Assembly (NCBI RefSeq): GCF_000800015.1
Contig: NZ_JUGR01000004.1
Location: forward strand, 124,001 to 188,000
Source of the DNA: Terriglobus sp. TAA 43
GTDB taxonomy: Bacteria; Acidobacteriota; Terriglobia; Terriglobales; Acidobacteriaceae
Direction of reading: 5' to 3'
DNA: 64,000 bases
In this document: one piece after another, positions 34,525 through 42,243 of the stretch
Layout of the letters: each line of letters begins with the position of its first letter
Position numbering within the stretch: the first letter of the stretch is position 1
The notes under the pieces: model-generated
Told to the model about the DNA's origin: nothing
Databases searched by the model: none
Seen by the model: only the letters and a program-made list of their open reading frames with translations
Position numbers and translations under genes: made by a program

Positions 34525-34550
34525 AGGCAGGGCTGAAGGCCTGCCCCTTC
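34525..34550. repeat. Second GC-rich palindrome (GGCAGG/CCTGCC)
   Basis: Just after the terminator, GGCAGGGCTGAAGGCCTGCC forms another short inverted repeat whose centre, GCTGAAGG, echoes GGCTAAAGCC of the first hairpin. The pair looks like one unit of a dispersed palindromic repeat rather than two independent terminators. It lies between convergent genes. Confidence 0.45.
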
Positions 34551-34626
34551 CAACAGACGACGCGTTTCGCTTAAGTTAACGGTCTTCGACCGTATGAGAT
34601 TCGCTGATTGGCGAGGCTTTTTCTGC

Positions 34627-35883
34627 TTAGCGGATGAGCATGCTTACGATGGAAGCGCTCATGAGGTTTGCGATGGTGCCCGCCAGGAGCGCTCGCATGC
34701 CGAGGCGGGCTAGTTCGTTGCGACGATTGGGGATCAGCGCGCCGATGCCACCGATCTGCATGCCTACCGAACCGAGGTTCGCGAAGCCGCAGAGCGCGAA
34801 GGTGGCGATGGCGAGGGTGCGCGTGCTGATCTGATGCGCGTTGGCTAGCTGGCCGAGCTGCGTGTAGGCGATGAATTCGTTCAGCACGGCGCGGGTTCCG
34901 ATGAGGTTGCCGACGATGGGCGCGTCGTGCCACGGGATGCCGATGAGCCACGCGATGGGTGCGCAGAAGAAGCCGAGGATGCTGTTTAACGTCGATGGGA
35001 AGCTGACGTTGTGGCCGCCGACCTGGTGCACGCCGATGAGGTTGTGGATGCCGGTTAGGATGCCGTTCAGCAGGCCGACGAGCGCGAGGAAGCTGATGAG
35101 CATGATGGCGACGTTGAAGGCGAGTTGACCGCCGTCAATGGTGCCGCGCGCTATGGCGCCGATGAGGTTTTCGTTTTTGTGTTCGTCTTCGCTCTTGATG
35201 TGGACGGTGCCTAGTGTTTCCGGGACTTCGGTTTCAGGCACGAGCATTTTTGCGATGAGGATGGTGCCGGGCGCGGTCATGATGACGGCACTGAGCAGGT
35301 CCTGCGCGCGGATCCCGAAGGAGATGTACGCCGCCATGATGCCGCCGGAGACGTGCGCCATGCCGCTGGTCATGATGGTCATTAATTCAGAGCGGGTGGC
35401 GTTGTTGAGGAAGGGGCGGATGGTGAGCGGAGCTTCGGTCTGGCCCATGAAGATGGAGGCCGCTACGTTCGTTGATTCTGCGCCGGAGGTGCCCATGGTG
35501 CGCTGCATGACCCATGCCATGCCGCGGATGACGATCTGCATGATGCCGAGGTGATAGAGCACCGCGAACAATGCTGACACGAAGATGATGGTGGGCAGGA
35601 CGGCGAAGGCGAAGACTTGCAGGGGGCTGGTAGGGTCGCCGAGTTTGCCGAAGACCATCGATGAGCCATCGACGGAATGAGCGAGGAGACCGGCTACTGC
35701 GCCTGCGCCCTTGGCGAGGATTTTCTGGCCGAAGCTCCACTTGATAACGAGGAATGCGAAGAAGACTTGCAGGGAGAGGCCCCAGGCGACGGTGCGCCAG
35801 CGGATGGCACGGCGGTCGGTGGAGAGGGCGTAGGCGACGCCAAGTAAAACGACTAGGCCAATGAGTCCGGTAAAGCGGGCCAA
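34627..35883 (-). CDS. CNT-family nucleoside transporter (NupC-like)
   Basis: Inner-membrane, ion-coupled concentrative nucleoside importer with 418 residues and about ten helices. CNT signatures are GQTEAPLTIRP near residue 150, GTRAVLNEFIAY near 325 and GFANLGSVGMQIGGIGALIPNR near 370. The start is TTG at 35883 with a strong GAGGAGGG 7 nt upstream; an in-frame extension to 36081 overlaps the SDR gene and is a shadow. It fits with cdd and deoA about 5 kb away as a pyrimidine nucleoside uptake and salvage set. Confidence 0.92.
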   Translation of the reverse strand: MARFTGLIGLVVLLGVAYALSTDRRAIRWRTVAWGLSLQVFFAFLVIKWSFGQKILAKGAGAVAGLLAHSVDGSSMVFGKLGDPTSPLQVFAFAVLPTIIFVSALFAVLYHLGIMQIVIRGMAWVMQRTMGTSGAESTNVAASIFMGQTEAPLTIRPFLNNATRSELMTIMTSGMAHVSGGIMAAYISFGIRAQDLLSAVIMTAPGTILIAKMLVPETEVPETLGTVHIKSEDEHKNENLIGAIARGTIDGGQLAFNVAIMLISFLALVGLLNGILTGIHNLIGVHQVGGHNVSFPSTLNSILGFFCAPIAWLIGIPWHDAPIVGNLIGTRAVLNEFIAYTQLGQLANAHQISTRTLAIATFALCGFANLGSVGMQIGGIGALIPNRRNELARLGMRALLAGTIANLMSASIVSMLIR

Positions 35884-35974
35884 ATCGGGCCCTCCTCTGC
35901 TGCAAATCAGGTGCGTTGCAGAAAGAGTGTACCGGAGGCGAAGGGGAAACCGCCTCCGGCTTTTCACCGATTGT

Positions 35975-36727
35975 TTATACGGCCACGAATCCGCCGTCGA
36001 CGAAGAGTTCCACACCGGCGACGAAGCTGCTGTCATCCGAGGCGAGGAAGACGACTGCCTTGGCGAGTTCGTCGGGTTCACCCATGCGGCCGAGAGGAAC
36101 GCCTGCTGCCAGACCTGCCTTCAGCGCCTTCTCCTGCTCGGAGTCGTTGCCGACTAGACCGCTGATGGCCGGGGTGTCGATGGGGCCGGGGCTAACGACG
36201 TTGACGCGGATCTTGCGCGCCTTCAGTTCGTTGGTCCAGGTGCGAGCGAAGGAGCGGACGGCAGCCTTGGTGGCGTTGTAGACGCCGAAGTTCTCAAAGC
36301 CCTTGATGGAGACGATGGAGCCATTCAGCACGATGGTTGCGCCATCGGGCAGGAGCGGAAGTGCCTTCTGCACGGTGAAGACGAGGCCCTTCACATTGAT
36401 GTTGAAGGTCTTGTCGAAGTGCTCTTCGGTGTAGCTGCCGAGCGGAATGAATTCGCCACCGCCTGCGTTGGCGAAGACGACGTCGAGCTTGCCCTTTTCA
36501 GACTTGATCTGCGCGAAGAGGCGATCGAGGTCTTCGAGGTTGGAGACGTCGCCTTGTACGGCGGTGACATTCTTGCCTATAAACTTTACGGCTTCATCCA
36601 GGGAGCTCTGGCGGCGGCCGGTGATGAATACGTAGGCGCCTTCATCCACGAAGCGTTTTGCTGTTGCGAGGCCGATGCCGCTGTTGCCGCCGGTGACGAG
36701 TGCGATCTTTCCTTCGAGCTTACCCAT
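35975..36727 (-). CDS. Classical short-chain dehydrogenase/reductase, copy A
   Basis: A 250-residue NAD(P)-dependent oxidoreductase. It has [15 protein letters not shown] at residues 13-27, ANAGGGE near 87, the catalytic Ser in GSIVSIKG near 135, and YNATK near 148, with the usual SDR Tyr and Lys. The C-terminus [11 protein letters not shown] is typical of Rossmann SDRs. It is a close paralogue of the SDR at 36938 in the same orientation, separated by a 20-bp inverted repeat. The ATG at 36727 is supported by alignment with the paralogue (MGKLEGK). The substrate is unknown. Confidence 0.9.
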   Translation of the reverse strand: MGKLEGKIALVTGGNSGIGLATAKRFVDEGAYVFITGRRQSSLDEAVKFIGKNVTAVQGDVSNLEDLDRLFAQIKSEKGKLDVVFANAGGGEFIPLGSYTEEHFDKTFNINVKGLVFTVQKALPLLPDGATIVLNGSIVSIKGFENFGVYNATKAAVRSFARTWTNELKARKIRVNVVSPGPIDTPAISGLVGNDSEQEKALKAGLAAGVPLGRMGEPDELAKAVVFLASDDSSFVAGVELFVDGGFVAV

Positions 36728-36883
36728 GATGTTTCCGTCCTTTTGATATTTTGACAACCATCGAAATGATCCATCGGGATAGATTGCTGTGGCTTTGAAA
36801 AGGATTCATGAAGTTCTGGGGGAGCTGTTTAAAACCTGCTGTACCGAAGGATACGCTCGTCTACGTGCGCTGACTTTGGTTGT

Positions 36884-36934
36884 CTATGAATCTCGGTAAG
36901 TGCCTTGCGATCATGCACTCACCGAGATTCATAG
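36884..36934. repeat. Near-perfect 20-bp inverted repeat between the two SDR genes
   Basis: CTATGAATCTCGGTAAGTGC (36884-36903) and its reverse complement with one mismatch (36915-36934) leave an 11-nt loop. On the transcribed minus strand it begins 3 nt after the SDR copy B stop. There is no T-tract. It could stabilise the 3' end of the copy B mRNA or act as an operator for copy A. Confidence 0.8.
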
Positions 36935-36937
36935 ATT

Positions 36938-37672
36938 TCAGATTGCCGAGAAGCCGCCGTCGACATTCAGCTCCACGCCATTCACGAAGCTGGAATCGTC
37001 TGAAGCAAGAAACAGAGCTACCGTCGCGATTTCTTCAGGTTGCCCCATTGTTCCTCGAGGGATCAGGGATTCGAACATCTGCTTCGCCTCTGGAGTGAGC
37101 ACTTCTTCCTGCATCGGAGTGGCGATTGGCCCGGGGCCCAGCACGTTCACCCGGATATGCCTGGCCTTCAGTTCGTTAAGCCACGTGCGTGCGAAAGAGC
37201 GCAGCGCTGCCTTGCTTGCCGCATATACGCCGAAACCGGGAAAGCCCTTTACCGAAGCGACCGACCCGGTCATGATGATCGATCCGCCGTTGTTAAACAG
37301 TGGCAATGCCTTCTGAACTGTAAACAGCGTTCCGCGCGTGTTCAGGCCGAAGGCCGCATCGAAGTGCTGCTCGGTAATTTCGCCAAGTGGCAGGGCATCG
37401 CCCCGGCCTGCGCTCGCGAATAAGACGTCGATCTTTCCCTTCTCCCGCTTGACGGTATCGAACAGACGATCAAGGTCGTTGAGATTGGCTGCGTCACCAC
37501 GTACGCCGGTCACGTTTCGACCAATCTGCTTGACTGCCTCGTCGAGCTGTTCCTGCCTTCGGCCTGTGATGAAAACGTAGGCACCCTCTTCCACGAAGCG
37601 TTTGGCGCTCGCCAGCGCCAGGCCACTCGATCCCCCCGTGACGACTGCGACCTTACCTTCCAGTTTTCCCAT
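36938..37672 (-). CDS. Classical short-chain dehydrogenase/reductase, copy B
   Basis: A 244-residue SDR with TGGSSGLALASAKRF at 13-27 (the third glycine position is Leu-Ala, slightly unusual). It also has SAGRGDALPLGE near 88, the catalytic Ser in TGSVASVKG and YAASK near 146. It shares most positions with copy A, beginning MGKLEGKV. The ATG at 37672 is used; the track upstream to 38131 runs antisense through the AraC gene. Its promoter region is shared with the divergent AraC-family regulator at 37791, which makes it the likely regulated target. Confidence 0.9.
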   Translation of the reverse strand: MGKLEGKVAVVTGGSSGLALASAKRFVEEGAYVFITGRRQEQLDEAVKQIGRNVTGVRGDAANLNDLDRLFDTVKREKGKIDVLFASAGRGDALPLGEITEQHFDAAFGLNTRGTLFTVQKALPLFNNGGSIIMTGSVASVKGFPGFGVYAASKAALRSFARTWLNELKARHIRVNVLGPGPIATPMQEEVLTPEAKQMFESLIPRGTMGQPEEIATVALFLASDDSSFVNGVELNVDGGFSAI

Positions 37673-37754
37673 AATTGTTCCCTTCGGTAGATGTGTAGCA
37701 TTCACTACAGCAGAGTAGATTTCCTTGGAAGTGGACGAGAACTGCCCAAAAATC

Positions 37755-37773
37755 CGAATATTTTGTCTATTCG
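37755..37773. promoter_or_regulatory. Candidate operator CGAATA-N7-TATTCG
   Basis: A perfect 6-bp inverted repeat with a 7-nt AT-rich spacer in the 118-nt divergent region between SDR copy B and the AraC gene, 18 nt before the AraC start codon. It suits autoregulation, but the binding protein is inferred. Confidence 0.45.
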
Positions 37774-37790
37774 TCCAAATTGTGGAGGTT

Positions 37791-38789
37791 ATGTTGGACC
37801 CGATAACGGACATCTTCAAAACAATGCACGTGACCGCGTTTGGGCTGCACAGGCTGGAAGCCACAGTTCCGTGGGGCGTGAAACAGGAAAATCGGTCCGA
37901 AGAAGAAGTCACGCCCTCCGGCAAGAAAACGCCGCCCGCAGATTTGGCGCACTTCGCCATGCTTTCGCGCGGCAACTGCTGGCTGAGTGTGGAAGGTATT
38001 GCGGAGCCAATTCCCCTTAGTGGTGGTGATTGCTTCTTGGTGGCCAAGGGGACTTCGATCGTTTTACGCGACAGCCCACGAACACGCCCGAAGTGGACAT
38101 TCCGCGAGATCGGGGCCTTGGCCAACGGCAATGTCGCTCAGTGTGGGGGTGGTGGCGCACCCACGACTATCGTCTGTGGGTCTTTGAGTTTCGATCGCGC
38201 GAGCCTGAAGCCGATCACCCAGTTATTGCCGAGCTTCATTCTGATGAAGGCCGATGAGGAACGCACGCTTGCGCTTCACAACACCGTGCAGGCGCTTGCA
38301 TCAGAAATGGCTGTGCAGGCACCGGGATCGGAGGTCGTCGCGACGCGCCTGGCCGAGGTTCTATTTATCCAGGTGCTACGGGCGCATATCGCGTTGGGGC
38401 AGCAACGCAACAAAGGATGGCTTCGCGCGATCTTCGATCCTCAAATGGGAATCGCTTTGAGTGCCGTTCACGACAGTGTGAGTGCGGCCTGGACGGTCGA
38501 ATCACTGGCCGCAGCGGCGGGCATGTCTCGCTCCGCATTCGCAGTGCGCTTTAAAGAACTGCTGAGACAAACACCAATGGAATACGTAACCGAGTGGCGG
38601 ATGCAAAAGGCGATGCAGTTACTCCAGCAGCGTGACAAGAAGCTTATAGACGTTGCTCGGTTAGTCGGTTACGAGTCCGACGCTGCTTTCAGTAAGGCGT
38701 TCAAGAGAGTTGTTGGGGTCAATCCTGGTGAGTACCTGAAACGTGGTTTTGAAGACCACAGAAATGCCGGGATGGCGAAGGATTTTTGA
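37791..38789 (+). CDS. AraC-family transcription regulator (cupin-like sensor plus HTH)
   Basis: A 332-residue regulator. Residues about 15-190 form an AraC-binding/cupin_6-like domain (HFAMLSRGNCWLSVEG, LSGGDCFLVAKG). Residues about 235-320 carry the double HTH: WTVESLAAAAGMSRSAFAVRF, then DVARLVGYESDAAFSKAFKR and the closing GVNPGEYLKRG. The ATG at 37791 has GGAGG 3-7 nt upstream. It is divergent from SDR copy B. AraC proteins next to SDR genes commonly activate them in response to a small molecule, which is inferred here. Confidence 0.9.
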   Translation: MLDPITDIFKTMHVTAFGLHRLEATVPWGVKQENRSEEEVTPSGKKTPPADLAHFAMLSRGNCWLSVEGIAEPIPLSGGDCFLVAKGTSIVLRDSPRTRPKWTFREIGALANGNVAQCGGGGAPTTIVCGSLSFDRASLKPITQLLPSFILMKADEERTLALHNTVQALASEMAVQAPGSEVVATRLAEVLFIQVLRAHIALGQQRNKGWLRAIFDPQMGIALSAVHDSVSAAWTVESLAAAAGMSRSAFAVRFKELLRQTPMEYVTEWRMQKAMQLLQQRDKKLIDVARLVGYESDAAFSKAFKRVVGVNPGEYLKRGFEDHRNAGMAKDF

Positions 38790-38961
38790 AGCGAAGACTC
38801 TTACCTGGCGGAGACCAGATGTCACGGAAGTATTTTTCCGCTAAGCGCAATGCGGCTACAGTTGATGCGATGCAGAGGGTATTGGGAGAGTAACTCTTCG
38901 TAATGGATAGTTCACACTGCGGTCATGCTGCAGCAATGAGCCCGCGCGAAGCTGTTGGGGT

Positions 38962-39768
38962 ATGGTGCGGACCTGCGATACGCTCATCCTCTCCGACGTC
39001 CACCTGGGCTCAGATGTTAGCCGGGCGGAAGAAGCCATCGACGTGCTGGAAGGTGTGGACTTCCGGCAATTGATTTTGTTGGGTGATATCTTCAGCGATC
39101 TTGATTTTGCGCGATTGAAGCGACAGCATTGGGATTTTCTGTCGTGCATCCGTAAGCTCTCCAACCCGAAGCAACGTCGCACGATTGTTTGGGTGGAAGG
39201 CAATCACGATCATGGGTTGTCGCAGTTGATGTCGCACATGGTGGGCGTGCCGGTATATCAGCGTTATGTGTGGGAGTACGCGGGCAAGCGACACCTGGCG
39301 GTGCATGGGCACCAGTTTGATCGTTTTATCAACCGCAACATTTTGTTGAGCCGCTTCTTTGAGGGCTTCTATGAGATGTCGCAGCGGTTGGATGGTAAGG
39401 AACAGCGGATGTCGCGCTGGTTTGATCGCTTCAGCACGCGCTGGTTGCGGTTGTCAGACAAGGTTGCAGAAGGTGCGCTGGCGTATGCGAAAGAAGGTCA
39501 CGCAGACCGAGTGTTCTGCGGGCATACGCATGAAGCGATGCAACGTAATGAAGGCAGTATTGAGTATTTCAACTCCGGGTGCTGGACAGATACACGCGCC
39601 ACGTTTTTGACCATCGACCGTAAGGGAGTCCAGATCCATGAGTATCAACCCGGAACTGTCTATCGTGATCCCGGCAAAGAACGAATCGAGACACCTGCCT
39701 TCGCTGCTGAGTTCGCTGGCGAAGCAGGACTATCCGGCTATGGCGGATACGGAAGTCTTCGTTGCTGA
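38962..39768 (+). CDS. LpxH-like calcineurin-type metallophosphoesterase
   Basis: A 268-residue phosphoesterase with the full metal-site set: DVHLGS (residue 12), GDIFSD (41), GNHDHG (74), VHGHQFD (111) and CGHTHEA (191). An extra helical segment, FFEGFYEMSQRLDG, precedes the last motif, as in the UDP-2,3-diacylglucosamine pyrophosphatase relatives. A lipid A or other phospholipid-diester role is plausible. The last 44 residues (after VQIHEYQPG) lie in DNA that also encodes the N-terminus of the next gene in another frame, and look non-native (Gly/Tyr-rich end). Confidence 0.85.
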   Translation: MVRTCDTLILSDVHLGSDVSRAEEAIDVLEGVDFRQLILLGDIFSDLDFARLKRQHWDFLSCIRKLSNPKQRRTIVWVEGNHDHGLSQLMSHMVGVPVYQRYVWEYAGKRHLAVHGHQFDRFINRNILLSRFFEGFYEMSQRLDGKEQRMSRWFDRFSTRWLRLSDKVAEGALAYAKEGHADRVFCGHTHEAMQRNEGSIEYFNSGCWTDTRATFLTIDRKGVQIHEYQPGTVYRDPGKERIETPAFAAEFAGEAGLSGYGGYGSLRC

Positions 39769-40381
39769 TGCCGGTTCGACCGACGGAACGGCTGCCATTG
39801 CACGTAGCTATGACAACCTGCTGAATGTTCGCGTGATTGAAGGCGGATTGCCTTCTGTGGGGCGGAATCGCGGTGCGGCACAGAGCACATCGCGCTATGT
39901 ACTGTTTCTGGATGCGGATGTTGAGTTGCGTGATCGTACGTTGCTGCGCCGCGCGATGACTGCGATGCAGAAGCAGCGCTTACACTGCCAGACGGTGGAC
40001 ATTGCTTGTGCGGAAGGAACGTGGGCGGATCGGCTGCTGTATTGGGGTAACAGCCGGATGCAGCGGTTGAGCGCGTGGGGCATGCCGTTTGGTACGGGCA
40101 TGTTTCTGCTGTTTGAGCGCGGACGCTTTCATGAGCTTGGTGGCTTTGCTGAAGATGCGGTTTTTGCTGAAGACTTTCTGCTGACGAAACAGGTTTCCTC
40201 TCTGCGCTTTTCTGTGTTGGACGGATGCATCTACACGTCGAACAGGCGGTTCCACAGAACGGGACATGCGCGCATGGTGTTTCTGTTTTTCTGGACGCTG
40301 ATGAACTGCAAAAACCGCAGCCACTTTGTACGTGACCACGGTTATTGGGATGGCGCTACGGAGACTGTCAGCAAGGCTTAG
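39638..40381 (+). CDS. Family 2 glycosyltransferase
   Basis: A 247-residue GT-A transferase. SIVIPAKNESRHLPSLLSSL (residues 8-27), DAGSTDGT (about 45) and LFLDADVEL (about 89) form the nucleotide-sugar and metal site, with GTGMFLLFERGRF and FAEDFLL following. A single hydrophobic segment near 218 may attach it to the membrane. The ATG at 39638 has GGGAG about 9 nt upstream, so it begins inside the metallophosphoesterase gene, overlapping it by 131 nt. The stop TAG shares bases with the stop of convergent deoA. The acceptor is unknown. Confidence 0.88.
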   Translation: MSINPELSIVIPAKNESRHLPSLLSSLAKQDYPAMADTEVFVADAGSTDGTAAIARSYDNLLNVRVIEGGLPSVGRNRGAAQSTSRYVLFLDADVELRDRTLLRRAMTAMQKQRLHCQTVDIACAEGTWADRLLYWGNSRMQRLSAWGMPFGTGMFLLFERGRFHELGGFAEDAVFAEDFLLTKQVSSLRFSVLDGCIYTSNRRFHRTGHARMVFLFFWTLMNCKNRSHFVRDHGYWDGATETVSKA

Positions 40382-41712
40382 TGCTGTTGGTCTGCAACGA
40401 TAACCTGGCGAATGAGTGGCTGCTTTACTGGAAGTTCTTGCTTGATCTGAATGGTCTCTCGCAACATCTGTTCCGGCGTGTCGAGTAATTCCTCGTTTTC
40501 TGTAAACAACGTGACGAGCGGTTGGCCCTTGATGATGCGGTCGCCGATCTTTGCGTGCATCTCAATGCCTGCGTGGGCCGAGACTGGGTCGCCGGGTTTT
40601 TCGCGGCCTGCACCGAGGCGTTGCACGGCCCATCCAACTTGCGTGCAATCCATGCTGGCGAGATAGCCGTCAGATTCTGCTTTGAGGATGCGCGTGGCCT
40701 TTGGTTGGTGGAAGGCCGCTGGATCGTCGAAGGGCTTGATGTCGCCGCCTTGCAGCTTTGTCATCTCAATCCATTTTTTGTATGCAGAGCCATCGTTGAG
40801 TAGTGCGAGGGATTTTGTCTTGCCTTCTTCCGGAGTGCTGCTGACGCCGCCGAGATAGAGCATCCATCCGGAGAGAGTGACGGAGAGTTCGATGAGGTCG
40901 GCATACATGGGGTGATGGACGCCCTTCATGATGTCGATGCATTCCCACACTTCAATCCAATTGCCGGAGAAGCGGCCGAGCGGCTCGTCCATGGTGGTGA
41001 GCAGGGCGACGGTGCGTGTGCCGTTGCCTTCGCCGGTGTTGACCATGAGGCGCGCGAGGTGTTCGCTGTCCTCGTACTTTTTCATGAATGCGCCGCTGCC
41101 TGTTTTCACGTCGAGCACGAGACCGTTGAGGCCTTCCGCGAGCTTTTTGCTCATGATGCTGGCGGTGATGAGATATGGCGATTCCACGGTGCCGGTGTGG
41201 TCGCGAAGTGCGTAGAGAATGCGGTCGGCGGGGACGAGGTTTTTGGTTTGTCCGATCATGCTGAAGCCGCATTGCTGGATGATTTCGCCGAACTGTTTGA
41301 GTGAGAGTTGTGTGTTGAAACCCGGGATGGTTTCGAGCTTGTCGAGTGTGCCGCCGGTGTGACCGAGGGAGCGGCCGCTGATCATGGGATCGGCGAGGCC
41401 CGCTGCGGCGACAATGGGTGCGATGAGCAAGGAACTCTTGTCGCCGACGCCGCCGGTGGAGTGCTTATCCACTGTGAACTTGTTGAGGAATGCGGAGTCA
41501 AAGACTTCGCCGCTGCGGCGCATTGCGTCAGTGAGTGTGGCGAGTTCGCGCGGGCTGAGGCCTCGCTGAAAGATGGCCATGAGCAACGATGCGATGCGCG
41601 CGGGTGTGATGGATTCGTCGACGACGCCTGCGATGAAGCCGCGGATTTCAGCGTCGGAAAGTTCGTGGCCGTCGCGTTTGTGCAGGATGACGTCGATGGG
41701 ATGAATGCTCAT
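40378..41712 (-). CDS. deoA: Thymidine/pyrimidine-nucleoside phosphorylase
   Basis: Phosphorolysis of pyrimidine nucleosides to base and (deoxy)ribose 1-phosphate. At 444 residues it has the DeoA/Pdp length. The family signature SGRSLGHTGGTLDKLE lies at about 112-127, after KHSTGGVGDKSS, which binds phosphate. The nucleoside-binding Lys and Arg region and the C-terminal beta-hammerhead (VSAHAGIEMHAKIGDRI) are present. It follows cdd by 2 nt. Thymidine-only versus broad pyrimidine specificity cannot be told from motifs alone. Confidence 0.94.
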   Translation of the reverse strand: MSIHPIDVILHKRDGHELSDAEIRGFIAGVVDESITPARIASLLMAIFQRGLSPRELATLTDAMRRSGEVFDSAFLNKFTVDKHSTGGVGDKSSLLIAPIVAAAGLADPMISGRSLGHTGGTLDKLETIPGFNTQLSLKQFGEIIQQCGFSMIGQTKNLVPADRILYALRDHTGTVESPYLITASIMSKKLAEGLNGLVLDVKTGSGAFMKKYEDSEHLARLMVNTGEGNGTRTVALLTTMDEPLGRFSGNWIEVWECIDIMKGVHHPMYADLIELSVTLSGWMLYLGGVSSTPEEGKTKSLALLNDGSAYKKWIEMTKLQGGDIKPFDDPAAFHQPKATRILKAESDGYLASMDCTQVGWAVQRLGAGREKPGDPVSAHAGIEMHAKIGDRIIKGQPLVTLFTENEELLDTPEQMLRETIQIKQELPVKQPLIRQVIVADQQH

Positions 41713-41714
41713 GG

Positions 41715-42170
41715 TTACTTGGATGCTGCTTGCTGCAGGCTTTGTGCGTTGAAGGATGCGGGAAGAAGGTCAGCCAGGGTGCATTCGCCAGGCTTGCCGT
41801 GCTCTGCGGGGAAGAAGATGCGGCAGGTGGGATCGGCGAACTCTGCGATGGTTTGACGGCAGGCACCGCAGGGCTGGCATGCGATGGTGGCGTCTTCATT
41901 CGCGATGGCAACGGCGACGATGCGAATGTGGGGGCCGCGTTCGACGACGGCACGCGCGATGGCTGCCTGTTCCGCGCAGGTGGTGAGGCGGTAGCTGGCG
42001 TTTTCGACGTTGCAGCCGGTGATGATTTGGCCGTCTTCAAGCAGAAGGGCGGCGCCGACGTGGAAGTGGCTGTAGGGTGCGTAGGCGTTTTTTGCGGCGT
42101 GGACGGCCTGTTCGCGCAGGCTGCGGATGCGGCTTTCGTCGAGGGTTGCGGATTTGTTTTCCAGCGACAT
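41715..42170 (-). CDS. cdd: Cytidine deaminase
   Basis: Zinc enzyme deaminating (deoxy)cytidine to (deoxy)uridine. It has 151 residues. YSHFHVGAAL, CNVENASY, the catalytic TCAEQAA (Cys and Glu) and the zinc pair in PCGACRQ are all present. It is the first gene of the cdd-deoA operon, so deamination feeds phosphorolysis. It is divergent from the Lhr helicase gene. Confidence 0.95.
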   Translation of the reverse strand: MSLENKSATLDESRIRSLREQAVHAAKNAYAPYSHFHVGAALLLEDGQIITGCNVENASYRLTTCAEQAAIARAVVERGPHIRIVAVAIANEDATIACQPCGACRQTIAEFADPTCRIFFPAEHGKPGECTLADLLPASFNAQSLQQAASK

Positions 42171-42243
42171 AGATTGCTGAGGCTAAACCCAAGCGCGAAA
42201 GGTTGCAAGCGATGCGGCGCGAAGGGGCACCTGCGCGTCTAAC

